From NCBI RefSeq assembly GCF_031457275.1, contig NZ_JAVDWH010000001.1, positions 1,240,001-1,304,000 of the forward strand: a DNA stretch of 64,000 nt. The letters run 5' to 3'. Every line of letters starts with the position of its first letter. Position 1 is the first letter of the stretch. Under the pieces are notes generated by a model. That model was not told the DNA's origin. It ran no database searches and worked only from the letters and a program-made list of their open reading frames with translations. Origin of the DNA: Aeromicrobium panaciterrae. Its GTDB lineage: Bacteria; Actinomycetota; Actinomycetes; Propionibacteriales; Nocardioidaceae. Position numbers and translations under genes: made by a program. Positions 55,296-63,470 of this stretch are shown piece after piece.

Positions 55296-55522
55296 TGTTT
55301 GCTGCACGAGCCGAGATCGTCGCAAACGTCTGGAAGATCGTCGCCCGTGAAGGCGACCAGGTCGGAGCCGGTGACGTGCTCGCGATCCTCGAAACGATGA
55401 AGATGGAGATCCCGGTCTACGCCGAGGCCTCCGGCTTCGTGAGCAAGATCCTCGTCGAGGTTGGGCAGATCGTCCAAGAGGGCGACCCGCTGATCGAGAT
55501 CGACGAGACCGCCAGCGCCTGA
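55295..55522 (+). CDS. standalone biotin carrier protein
   Basis: This 75-residue biotinyl domain has the attachment motif ETMKMEIPV with Lys36; the usual Ala of AMKM is Thr. It is far shorter than BCCP with a Pro/Ala hinge and must join a separate biotin carboxylase. The ATG overlaps the carboxyltransferase stop by one base (TGATG), so it is the dedicated carrier or an extra carrier for this enzyme. Confidence 0.88.
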   Translation: MFAARAEIVANVWKIVAREGDQVGAGDVLAILETMKMEIPVYAEASGFVSKILVEVGQIVQEGDPLIEIDETASA

Positions 55523-55560
55523 CCAGGGCGCCCCACCCCGCCGTCTGCCATCATCGGCGG

Positions 55561-56307
55561 GTGCCTTCCAAAGAAGAGATCGTCCATGAACTGCCCATGC
55601 GCTGGGCCGATCTTGATTCCCTCAACCACGTCAACAACGTCGTCTATGTCGACTACGCGTCCGAAGTACGCGACTTGCTGGTCGAGGACGGACTGATCGA
55701 GGCCGGCCTCGGTGTCTCGCACATGTCAGTCCGTTACTCCCGGCCGATGCTGCTGAGCCGTCACCCAGTGGTCGTCACTTCTGTGATCGACGGCGACAAG
55801 CTGACACAGCAGATCTGCTCAGACCGCGACGGCACGCGTACGGTCTATTCGACCCTCGTCACCACGCTCGGGACGCCGTCCACGGCGAGCCGCTCGGCTG
55901 TCACCTCAGACCCACTGCCGTCCAGGATCCGACGCAGCGACATTGACTCGACCGGCGCCGTGAGCCTGATCAAGACCTTCGAGCTCTTCCAGGAAGGGCG
56001 AGTGCTGTTCATCTCCAACCATCTGGCGGGACTCAAGTCCGGGCAGTTCGTCGTGGGCACGGTGAGCGTTGACTTCCATTCGCCAATCACCTGGCGGCTG
56101 GAACCGTATGAATCGCGCAGCTGGCTCAGCCGTGTTGGTGCTGGTTCGGTGACCATCGAGTCCGAGCTGTCCGACGGCGATGTGCTGTTGGCCAGAGGCA
56201 CGACATTCCTGGTCGGGTTCGACCTGGCTGCTCAGAAGTCGCGGGCGTTCTCGCCCGAGGAGCGCGCCGTGTTTGACGGGCTGAAGGCTTCCGGCGGTCC
56301 CGCTTAA
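55561..56307 (+). CDS. hotdog-fold acyl-CoA thioesterase, two domains
   Basis: The 248-residue product has two hotdog repeats: first MRWADLDSLNHVNNVVYVDYASEVR, the 4-hydroxybenzoyl-CoA thioesterase signature with catalytic Asp, and a second, divergent copy from about residue 125 (FELFQEGRVLFISNHL). It probably hydrolyses acyl-CoA released by FAS I or degradation. GTG 55561 lacks a clear Shine-Dalgarno sequence; weak CATCAT lies six bases upstream. Confidence 0.83.
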   Translation: MPSKEEIVHELPMRWADLDSLNHVNNVVYVDYASEVRDLLVEDGLIEAGLGVSHMSVRYSRPMLLSRHPVVVTSVIDGDKLTQQICSDRDGTRTVYSTLVTTLGTPSTASRSAVTSDPLPSRIRRSDIDSTGAVSLIKTFELFQEGRVLFISNHLAGLKSGQFVVGTVSVDFHSPITWRLEPYESRSWLSRVGAGSVTIESELSDGDVLLARGTTFLVGFDLAAQKSRAFSPEERAVFDGLKASGGPA

Positions 56308-56417
56308 CGCGCGGAATTCACCATGACTGCTTCGCTTCGCTCAGAGCGCAGTCCTGACCATGCCGTGTTGAACGTTCATGGCCCAACTCCGCCGTGGCGT
56401 TGGCCTTCGAGCTCGCG
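56308..56417. other. convergent intergenic region with partial repeat of the haemoglobin 3' end
   Basis: These 110 bases lie between the thioesterase and haemoglobin stops. The minus strand contains ATGGTGAATTCCGCGCGTTAA, which resembles the last codons of the haemoglobin gene (ATGGTCAACTCCGCACGCTGA). GACTGC/GCAGTC (near 56323-56353) and GGCCCAAC/GTTGGCC (near 56380-56408) are inverted repeats that may act as terminators for the two convergent genes. Confidence 0.4.
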
Positions 56418-56798
56418 TCAGCGTGCGGAGTTGACCATGAATTGCGCTGCGTGCTGCACGTAGGCCCAGAACTGTTCGTCCAGCTCGGGTGACAGGGCTG
56501 CCTTGTCGAGACCAGCGCGGAAGTGCACGAGCCAGCGGTCGCGTGCTTCGATCGTGACTTCGAACGGGGCATGACGCATGCGCAGACGAGGGTGGCCACG
56601 CTGATCGGAGTAGGTCGTCGGTCCGCCCCAGTACTGCTCGAGGAACATCCGGAACCGTTCGTTCGCGGGTCCGAGGTCCGCCTCGGGATAGAGCGGACGT
56701 AGAACTTCGTCCGTCTCGACGCCGTCGTAGAACGTGTCAACGATCAGCTTGATCGTGTCGTGTCCGCCGATGGCGTCATAGAAACTCTGATCGCTCAT
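56418..56798 (-). CDS. glbO: group II truncated haemoglobin
   Basis: This 126-residue two-over-two globin has SFYDAIGGHDTIKLIVDTFY, YWGGPTTYSDQRGHPRLRMRH with the proximal His, and the Trp in RDRWLVHF typical of group II. It binds oxygen and may aid respiration or detoxify NO. ATG 56798 overlaps the mscS stop by four bases; the frame is open upstream, but family length fixes the start. Confidence 0.9.
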   Translation of the reverse strand: MSDQSFYDAIGGHDTIKLIVDTFYDGVETDEVLRPLYPEADLGPANERFRMFLEQYWGGPTTYSDQRGHPRLRMRHAPFEVTIEARDRWLVHFRAGLDKAALSPELDEQFWAYVQHAAQFMVNSAR

Positions 56799-57703
56799 GC
56801 GTCCGGTCCTGTCGAGGTCTGGAAGGACGTCGGGATACGGATGCCGGCGGCATCGAAGCGGTGCTTGATGCGCTGGCGCATTGCGCGAGCCACCTGCCAC
56901 TGCTCGAGGGGTGCGGTCTTGAGTACGACGCGTACGACGGCGCCGTCCTTGTCGAAGCGCTCGACGCCCCATACCTCCGGCGCCTCGATGATGACGTCGT
57001 GGAACTGGGGATCCTCGAACATCGCGGTGGCCTCCTCCTGGAGGATCGTCTGCACCTGGTCGAGGTCAGCCTCGTAGCCGACGGTGATGTCGAGAACGGT
57101 GCGTGCCCAGTTCTGGCTCTGGTTGCCGACCCGCAGCACCTCGCCATTGCGTACGTACCAAACAGTTCCATTGACATCGCGCAGTCGCGTGACGCGCAGA
57201 CCCACTGCCTCGACGACTCCAGTTGCCTCGCCGAGGTCCACAACATCGCCGACGCCGTACTGGTCCTCGAGGATCATGAAGATCCCGGCGAGGAAGTCCT
57301 TGACGAGGTTCTGTGCACCGAAGCCGAACGCGACGCCGATGATTCCGGCGCTGGCAATGATCGGCGCGATGTTGACGTTGAGCTGTGCCAGCACCATGAC
57401 GATGACGATCGCCAGGATGAGACCTGACGCAATGCTCTTGAGCAACGAACCCATGGTCTGTGCGCGCTGCTTGCGTCGCTCGCTGTTGCCGGGGCGCAGC
57501 TCAGACAGGAAGTCGCCTGCCTTGGTGTTGGCGATGATGCCCGGCAGGTTGCCCTTGCTGGCTCGGGCGACCAGTCGATCGATCGCCCGGTTGACGAACC
57601 ATCGGAACAGCAGGCCGACGAAAATGATCAGGACGATGGTGCCGGGAGTCGCCCAATGAAGGTCGAGATCCCGGATGTCCCAGTTGACGTCGAGGTGCGG
57701 CAT
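56795..57703 (-). CDS. MscS-family mechanosensitive channel
   Basis: The 302-residue protein has three N-terminal membrane helices, with the pore-lining third reading ASAGIIGVAFGFGAQNLVKDFLAGIF (about residues 118-143), then the beta domain (LEDQYGVGDVVDLGEATGVVEAVGLRVTRLRD). It releases solutes under hypo-osmotic stress. GGAGGA precedes the ATG. Coupled by a four-base overlap to truncated haemoglobin, an arrangement without obvious functional logic. Confidence 0.92.
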   Translation of the reverse strand: MPHLDVNWDIRDLDLHWATPGTIVLIIFVGLLFRWFVNRAIDRLVARASKGNLPGIIANTKAGDFLSELRPGNSERRKQRAQTMGSLLKSIASGLILAIVIVMVLAQLNVNIAPIIASAGIIGVAFGFGAQNLVKDFLAGIFMILEDQYGVGDVVDLGEATGVVEAVGLRVTRLRDVNGTVWYVRNGEVLRVGNQSQNWARTVLDITVGYEADLDQVQTILQEEATAMFEDPQFHDVIIEAPEVWGVERFDKDGAVVRVVLKTAPLEQWQVARAMRQRIKHRFDAAGIRIPTSFQTSTGPDA

Positions 57704-57735
57704 TCCTCCAGCCTACGGGTGGCTACGATTGCGTC

Positions 57736-57999
57736 ATGACGACTCCTACCCGTGTCTTCGGTTTGCTGCTCGCCACTGCGACGTACCTCGCAGTTGGCGC
57801 CGTGTCTGCTGTGGCGGATACGCCTGACAGTGCGGCCTGGCCGGCTGCCGAGGGCCGCAGCGTTCTCGACACCCTGATCCTGTTTGGCGGCGGCACAGTT
57901 GGTCTGTTCATCGTCATCTCGCTGTTCGGTCTGCTGACCGCACGCAACAACTTCGTGCCCGAACCGGGCACTGAGCTCGAGACCAGCGCGCACCACTGA
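57736..57999 (+). CDS. small membrane protein, unknown function
   Basis: This 87-residue protein has a hydrophobic N-terminus (about 7-27) that may be a signal or helix, an external Pro/Ala segment with Trp, and a second helix (about 47-67) before an acidic tail. I do not recognise a characterised family. TACGAT ends six bases before the ATG with no Shine-Dalgarno sequence, so it appears leaderless. The DoxX gene starts two bases after its stop. Confidence 0.65.
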   Translation: MTTPTRVFGLLLATATYLAVGAVSAVADTPDSAAWPAAEGRSVLDTLILFGGGTVGLFIVISLFGLLTARNNFVPEPGTELETSAHH

Positions 58000-58001
58000 T
58001 C

Positions 58002-58517
58002 ATGACCAGCGCGGATCTGGCAGCACTGATCCTGCGGGTTGCTCTCGGCATCGTTCTGCTGATGCACGGCCGCAACCATGGCTGGGGGTCCGGCGGTCTT
58101 GCCGGTACTGCGAGCTGGTTCGAGAGCATCGGCCTGCGCCCGGCCAAGCTGCACGCGGCGATTAGCGCCTACATGGAGGTTGCCTGCGGCATCCTCCTGC
58201 TGCTCGGCTTGTTCGTACCGTTTGCGGCCGCCGCCGGTGTCGCGACCATGACGGTCGCGTTCGTGACTGTGCACCGCAAGAACGGCTTCTTCATCTTCAA
58301 CCCGGGTGAGGGTTACGAGTACGTCGGCACGGTTGCCTTCGCGCTCACGGCGTTGGCCGTGCTTGGCGCCGGCAAGATCTCGCTCGATCATGCCTTCGAC
58401 ATCGAGCTGCACGGCATCGCCGTTGGACTCGGTGCCGCAGCAGCCGGAGTTCTCGGCGCAGCCTTCCTCCTCGTCACCAGCTGGCGCCCGCCCGCCGCTG
58501 GTGGTGAAGACGCCTAG
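58002..58517 (+). CDS. DoxX-family membrane protein
   Basis: This 171-residue protein has four main helices and DoxX features: LILRVALGIVLLMHGRNHG, then LGLFVPFAAAAGVATMTVAF and the NGFFIFNPGEGYEY loop. DoxX proteins relate to redox balance in the membrane; in mycobacteria one forms a complex with superoxide dismutase and a thiol enzyme. It is cotranscribed with the small protein two bases upstream. Its stop abuts that of pepN. Confidence 0.85.
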   Translation: MTSADLAALILRVALGIVLLMHGRNHGWGSGGLAGTASWFESIGLRPAKLHAAISAYMEVACGILLLLGLFVPFAAAAGVATMTVAFVTVHRKNGFFIFNPGEGYEYVGTVAFALTALAVLGAGKISLDHAFDIELHGIAVGLGAAAAGVLGAAFLLVTSWRPPAAGGEDA

Positions 58518-61037
58518 CTAGGCCTTGACTGCCTGAGCGCGGAGCGCACGAGCGAGGTCATCGCGACCCTCTGACACGTAGCGCACCGTCGCCGCTCCGG
58601 CCTGGGTCTTCTCCAGCCACGCGTCGACCTTGTCGAGCGTCGCCTGCGAGGGGTTGGCCAGCGGGAAGAGCGGGATCAACGCGACCTGCGCCATCCATAC
58701 GCCCTTCTCCTCGAGCACGGTCTCGGCCATCGTGAGGTAGCGGTCGACGTACGGTTCGAGCAGCTCGCTCTGTCCGGAGACTTGGAATGAGTAGGCGATC
58801 GAACGACGTGTCTCGTTGGGTACGTCTCCGCTGACGACGGCGTCCCAAGCGGCAGCCTTGGACTCGGCGAGCGGCTGGATCGCACGTGCCGAGGCAGCAT
58901 GCTCCTGGCCAGAGATCGTCTTGTCGCGTTCGAGCTCTGCGACGATCTCGGCTTCGCCGGCTTCGCCCAAGCGGGCGAGCGCGGTCAGCAGAGTCCAGCG
59001 GAGATCAGTGTCGACCGCGAGTCCTTCAAGGCCACCGTCGAGGATCTCGCGGAGACGGACGGGGCCGGAAGCCGCGTTGGCGTATGCGCGTACCAGGGCG
59101 AGCTGGTGATCGCTCCCTGCTTCAGCTTCGTCGACCAGCGCACGAAGGCCCGATTCCCACTTCTCAGCGAGGTCCGTACGTGCATCGTCTGCGGTGTAGA
59201 TGTTGACTGCGGTCAGGCCCTGGCGGAGCAGCGACGAGACGGCCGTGAGGTCGGTCTCGGAGCCGACCCCGGCGAGCACGAGAGCCACGAAGTCGGACGC
59301 GGGCAGCTCTGCGTCGCGCGTCATGTCCCACGCCGATCCCCAGCACAGTGCGCGGGGGAGTGACTCGTCGAACGAAGCGATACTTTCAATCAAAGTATCG
59401 AACGAGCGATCGTCGAGCCGGATCTTGGCGTACGTCAGGTCGTCGTCGTTGATCAGGATCAGGTCGGGCTGTGCGTGGTCCAGCAGCTCTGCGATCGGGG
59501 TCGAGGCGCCCCGGATGTCGGTCTCGATGCGCTCGGTGCGTACGAGTTGTCCCTCGACCTGGTTGTAGAGGCCGATGGCGATGCGGTGGCGACGCAACGT
59601 GGGGTATGCCTCGATGGCTGTCTGCTCGATGTTGAAGGACGTGAAGATGCCTTCGTCATTTGTCTCGAAGACAGCCTTGAGAGTGTTGACGCCCGAGGTC
59701 TGCAGCCACTCCTTCGACCAGTCACCCAGCTCGCGTCCGGAGGCGGTCTCCAGCTCGCTGAGCAGGTCCGAGAGCTCGGTGTTGCCGTAGGCATGTTTGG
59801 TGAAATAGGCGCGGAGACCGGCGAAGAAGTCCTTCTCGCCGACCCAGGCCACGAGCTGCTTGAGCGCGGAGGCGCCCTTGGCGTACGTGATGCCGTCGAA
59901 GTTGGCCTCGACTGCGTGCAGGTCGTAGTTGTCGGCCGCGATCGGGTGTGTCGACGGCAGCTGGTCCTGGCGGTAGGCCCAGTTCTTGCGGCTGTTGGTG
60001 AAGCTGGTCCAGGAGTCGGTGAAGCGGGTTGCGTTGGCCGACGAGTGCGACGCCGCGAACTCCGCGAACGACTCGTTGAGCCACAGGTCGTCCCACCAGT
60101 TCATGGTGACCAGATCGCCGAACCACATGTGAGCCATCTCGTGCAGGATCGTGTTGGCGCGCTGCTCGTACGCCGACACAGTCTGGCGGCTGCGGAAGAT
60201 CATCTCGTCGCGGAACGTCACGGCGCCGGCGTTCTCCATCGCGCCCATGTTGTATTCGGGCACGAACAGCTGGTCGTACTTGCCGAACGGGTAGCCCATC
60301 TCGAAGACGTTCTCGAAGAACTCGAAGCCCTGCTTCGTGATGAGGAAGATGTCGTCGGCATCGAGGTGCTCGACGAGAGACTGTCGGCAGAAGACGCCGA
60401 GCGGGATCTCGTCGTACGCACCCTTGTAGGTGTCGGTGACCTGGTGGTATTCACCGGCGATCAGCGCGGTGATGTAGGTCGACATGCGCTTGGTCGGCGC
60501 GAAATGCCACGTGCTCGTGCCCTCGGCTGCCGGCACGGGCTCGGGCGTGGGGGAGTTGGAGACAACTTCCCAGCTGGACGGCGCGGTGATGTGGAACTCG
60601 AACGTTGCCTTGAGGTTCGGCTGCTCGAAGGTCGTGAACACGCGTCGAGCGTCGGGGACCTCGAACTGCGTGTAGAGGTAGAAGCGGCCGTCGACCGGAT
60701 CGACGAAGCGGTGCAGGCCCTCGCCGGAGCGGGAGTAGGCGCAGGTGGCCTCGACTCGGAGCTCGTTCTTCTCGGCGAGACCGGTTAGGGCGATGCGGCT
60801 GTCGGTGTACGCCGAGACATCGACGTCAGCGCCGTTCAGGGTGATTGAGGTGATTTCTCCGTCGACCAGATCGACGAATGTCGACGCTCCGGGAGTTGCC
60901 CCGAACGTGATGGTCGTGGTCGATCCAAAGCGGGTTTCGGAGTCGAGGGTGAGGTCGAGTGCGACATCGTAGGTCTCTGTAGAGATGATCGCTGCGCGCT
61001 CGCTGGCTTCTTCGCGGGTGAGGTTAGTTCCAGGCAT
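58518..61037 (-). CDS. pepN: aminopeptidase N (M1 family)
   Basis: This 839-residue zinc aminopeptidase has the substrate-binding GAMEN near residue 262, zinc motif HEMAHMWFG near 297 and the third ligand in LWLNESFAEF 18 residues later. The N-terminal beta domain and long C-terminal helical domain match the actinobacterial PepN length. It removes N-terminal residues from peptides in the cytoplasm; no signal peptide is present. Confidence 0.96.
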   Translation of the reverse strand: MPGTNLTREEASERAAIISTETYDVALDLTLDSETRFGSTTTITFGATPGASTFVDLVDGEITSITLNGADVDVSAYTDSRIALTGLAEKNELRVEATCAYSRSGEGLHRFVDPVDGRFYLYTQFEVPDARRVFTTFEQPNLKATFEFHITAPSSWEVVSNSPTPEPVPAAEGTSTWHFAPTKRMSTYITALIAGEYHQVTDTYKGAYDEIPLGVFCRQSLVEHLDADDIFLITKQGFEFFENVFEMGYPFGKYDQLFVPEYNMGAMENAGAVTFRDEMIFRSRQTVSAYEQRANTILHEMAHMWFGDLVTMNWWDDLWLNESFAEFAASHSSANATRFTDSWTSFTNSRKNWAYRQDQLPSTHPIAADNYDLHAVEANFDGITYAKGASALKQLVAWVGEKDFFAGLRAYFTKHAYGNTELSDLLSELETASGRELGDWSKEWLQTSGVNTLKAVFETNDEGIFTSFNIEQTAIEAYPTLRRHRIAIGLYNQVEGQLVRTERIETDIRGASTPIAELLDHAQPDLILINDDDLTYAKIRLDDRSFDTLIESIASFDESLPRALCWGSAWDMTRDAELPASDFVALVLAGVGSETDLTAVSSLLRQGLTAVNIYTADDARTDLAEKWESGLRALVDEAEAGSDHQLALVRAYANAASGPVRLREILDGGLEGLAVDTDLRWTLLTALARLGEAGEAEIVAELERDKTISGQEHAASARAIQPLAESKAAAWDAVVSGDVPNETRRSIAYSFQVSGQSELLEPYVDRYLTMAETVLEEKGVWMAQVALIPLFPLANPSQATLDKVDAWLEKTQAGAATVRYVSEGRDDLARALRAQAVKA

Positions 61038-61108
61038 GTCGCCATGCTTTCACGCGCCGGATCACGAGACGAGACGGGCAGTACACCGTTCTCGGGCAGG
61101 ATGTACGC

Positions 61109-62254
61109 ATGCACATACCGTTCGCCGAGTCCGAGCGGTCGACCATCGGCATCGAGTGGGAGCTCGCCCTGGTCGACACCGATTCCGGCGACCTGCGCCA
61201 GGTCGCGCAGACGGTGCTCGACGCAGTGGCGCCGCCCGGCGGTGGTGAGCACCCGCACATCCGCCAGGAGCTGCTCCTCAACACCGTCGAGATTGTGTCC
61301 GGTGTGTGCCACACCGTCGCCGAAGCCGGCGCCGATCTCCAGCGCGCGATTGACGAGATCCGAGTCATCACCGATCCGCTGCGAGTCGAGCTGATGTGCG
61401 CCGGAACGCACCCGTTCGCGGCCTGGGATCACCAGAAGGTGACCGACAAGGAGCGCTACGCGACACTGATCGACCGTACGCAGTGGTGGGGCCGGCAGAT
61501 GCTGATCTACGGCGTCCACGTGCACGTCGGCATCGAGGACCGGGACAAGGTGCTGCCAATCAGCCGGGCGATGCTCACGTACTACGGGCATCTGCAGGCA
61601 CTCAGTGCGTCCTCGCCGTTCTGGGGCGGCAAGGCGACCGGCTACGCGTCCAACCGCGCGCTGATGTTCCAGCAGTTGCCGACGGCCGGCCTGCCGTTCC
61701 AGTTCGAGGAGTGGGGACAGCTCGAGGGCTACGTCGCCGACATGATGAAGACCGGCGTCATCGACGTGTTCGACGAGATCCGCTGGGACCTCCGCCCGTC
61801 ACCCAAGTTCGGCACTCTCGAGGTACGCATCTGCGACGGCATACCGACGATGTCGGAGCTGATGAGCATCTCTGCGCTCACCCACTGCCTGGTCGAGTAC
61901 TTCTCGAGCGAGTTGGATGCCGGGCGCGAGCTGCCGACGGTCCCTCCGTGGTTCGCCCAGGAGAACAAGTGGCGGTCAGCGCGCTACGGCATGGACGCGA
62001 TCCTGATCCTCGACAAAAACGCCGAGGAGGAGCTCGTCACGACCGACCTGGCGAAGCTTTTGAAGCGGCTCGAGCCGGTTGCCGAGAAGCTCAAGTGCAC
62101 GGACGAACTTGCCGGAATCGACGAGATCGTACGTGTGGGAGCGTCGTACCAACGGCAGGTCGCAGTCGGTGGAAACGGCACGGATTTGGATGGGGTCGCG
62201 CAGCTACTCGTTGAGGAAATGCGAGCGGGGCGCCCGTTGTCGACGCCTGGCTAG
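61109..62254 (+). CDS. YbdK-type carboxylate-amine ligase (glutamate-cysteine ligase family 2)
   Basis: This 381-residue ATP-dependent ligase has the GCS2 pattern: TIGIEWELALVD, HIRQELLLNTVEIVSG, THPFAAWDHQ and GVHVHVG. YbdK-like enzymes form gamma-glutamyl amide bonds weakly; since mycothiol organisms do not need glutathione, the true substrate is unknown. It is divergent from pepN with 71 bases between. Confidence 0.88.
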   Translation: MHIPFAESERSTIGIEWELALVDTDSGDLRQVAQTVLDAVAPPGGGEHPHIRQELLLNTVEIVSGVCHTVAEAGADLQRAIDEIRVITDPLRVELMCAGTHPFAAWDHQKVTDKERYATLIDRTQWWGRQMLIYGVHVHVGIEDRDKVLPISRAMLTYYGHLQALSASSPFWGGKATGYASNRALMFQQLPTAGLPFQFEEWGQLEGYVADMMKTGVIDVFDEIRWDLRPSPKFGTLEVRICDGIPTMSELMSISALTHCLVEYFSSELDAGRELPTVPPWFAQENKWRSARYGMDAILILDKNAEEELVTTDLAKLLKRLEPVAEKLKCTDELAGIDEIVRVGASYQRQVAVGGNGTDLDGVAQLLVEEMRAGRPLSTPG

Positions 62255-62320
62255 TCCCGTGTGAAGCAGGTCACCTCCACTGACGGAATCCTCGACCTGC
62301 CACAAGTTGTTGAAATTTGT

Positions 62321-62965
62321 ATGACATCTTTCGACACCTTGACCATTTCCGCCCCGTCGACCGCGACAGAGACTGTCGACTTCTGGTTCGATCCGCTCTG
62401 CCCGTTCGCGTGGATCACCTCCCGCTGGATGCTCGAGGTTGAGAAGGTTCGAAACGTCGAGACGAGGTTCCACGTCATGAGCTTGTCGGTGCTCAACGCC
62501 GACAAGGACGTGCCGGAGAAGTACAAGGAAATGATCGAGCGCGGCTGGGGCCCGGTGCGGATCGCCATCGCGATCGAGCAGCAACTCGGCACCGATGCAC
62601 TTCGCCCGTTCTACACGTCGATCGGAACCAAGCATCACAACGAGGGTCGCGAGTTCGACAAGGCGCTGTACGAAGAGGTGCTCGCCGAAATTGGCTTCCC
62701 GCTCGACCTGGCCAACGCGGCAGAAGACACGTCACTCGATGATGCGGTGCGTGCTTCACACAAGGACGGCATCGACCGCGTGGGCGAAGAAGTCGGCACC
62801 CCAGTCGTATCCGTTGGCGGCACGGCGTTCTTCGGGCCGGTCCTGATCAAGATTCCTCGCGGCGAGGATGCCGGTGTGATCTTCGATAGCACTCGTCAGC
62901 TGGCGGGGTTCGACTACTTCTTCGAGCTGAAGCGCACTCGCACTGGCGACCTCGACTTCAGCTGA
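62321..62965 (+). CDS. DsbA-fold oxidoreductase, mycothiol-dependent nitroreductase (Rv2466c) family
   Basis: This 214-residue thioredoxin-fold protein with a helical insert begins FWFDPLCPFAWITSRWM. The active site is CPFA, with only the first Cys of the usual CxxC. The cis-Pro region is GTPVVSVGG. Related mycobacterial Rv2466c uses mycothiol to reduce nitro prodrugs and disulfides. A single Cys would require mycothiol to resolve the mixed disulfide. ATG 62321 gives the family N-terminus. Confidence 0.87.
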   Translation: MTSFDTLTISAPSTATETVDFWFDPLCPFAWITSRWMLEVEKVRNVETRFHVMSLSVLNADKDVPEKYKEMIERGWGPVRIAIAIEQQLGTDALRPFYTSIGTKHHNEGREFDKALYEEVLAEIGFPLDLANAAEDTSLDDAVRASHKDGIDRVGEEVGTPVVSVGGTAFFGPVLIKIPRGEDAGVIFDSTRQLAGFDYFFELKRTRTGDLDFS

Positions 62966-63011
62966 GCCGACACGGGTGACGCCTCGCACCTGGGGCTGAC
63001 ACACTTCACCC

Positions 63012-63470
63012 ATGCGCGTTCACATTGCCGCCGACCATGCCGGCTTCGAGCTCAAGACTCATCTGATCGACTGGCTCAATGCCAACGGCCACGACGTCGT
63101 CGACCACGGTGCACACGAGTACGACGCCGACGATGACTATCCGCCGTTCTGCGTCGATGCCGCCGCCGCAGCAGTGGCGGATCCCAGCTCGCTGGCCATC
63201 GTGATTGGTGGGTCGGGGAATGGCGAGCAGATTGCCGCCAACAAGGTCAAAGGCGCACGCGCAGCACTCGCGTGGAGTGTCGAGACGGCCGCGCTCGCGC
63301 GCCAGCACAACAACGCGCAGATCGTGTCGGTTGGTGCCCGTATGCATACGGCTGACGAGGCAACCGCGATTGTTGAGTCGTTCCTGACGACACCGTGGAG
63401 CGATGAAGCTCGCCACCAGCGCCGCATCGACCTGCTCCTCACGTACGAGGAGACCGGCCAGTTTGCCTGA
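63012..63470 (+). CDS. rpiB: ribose-5-phosphate isomerase B
   Basis: The 152-residue product has the RpiB phosphate site ADHAGFELK, and GGSGNGEQIAANKVKGARAA with Ser in place of the Cys used by E. coli and a Glu that acts as base in the mycobacterial type. HNNAQIVSVGAR is also conserved. It interconverts ribose and ribulose 5-phosphate. CACACT lies six bases before the ATG. Confidence 0.94.
   Translation: MRVHIAADHAGFELKTHLIDWLNANGHDVVDHGAHEYDADDDYPPFCVDAAAAAVADPSSLAIVIGGSGNGEQIAANKVKGARAALAWSVETAALARQHNNAQIVSVGARMHTADEATAIVESFLTTPWSDEARHQRRIDLLLTYEETGQFA

Noticed and set aside
59475-60788. 437-codon plus-strand frame inside pepN
   Set aside because: PepN on the minus strand has GAMEN and HEMAH motifs. 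The plus frame is Val/Glu/Leu/Arg-rich without motifs.
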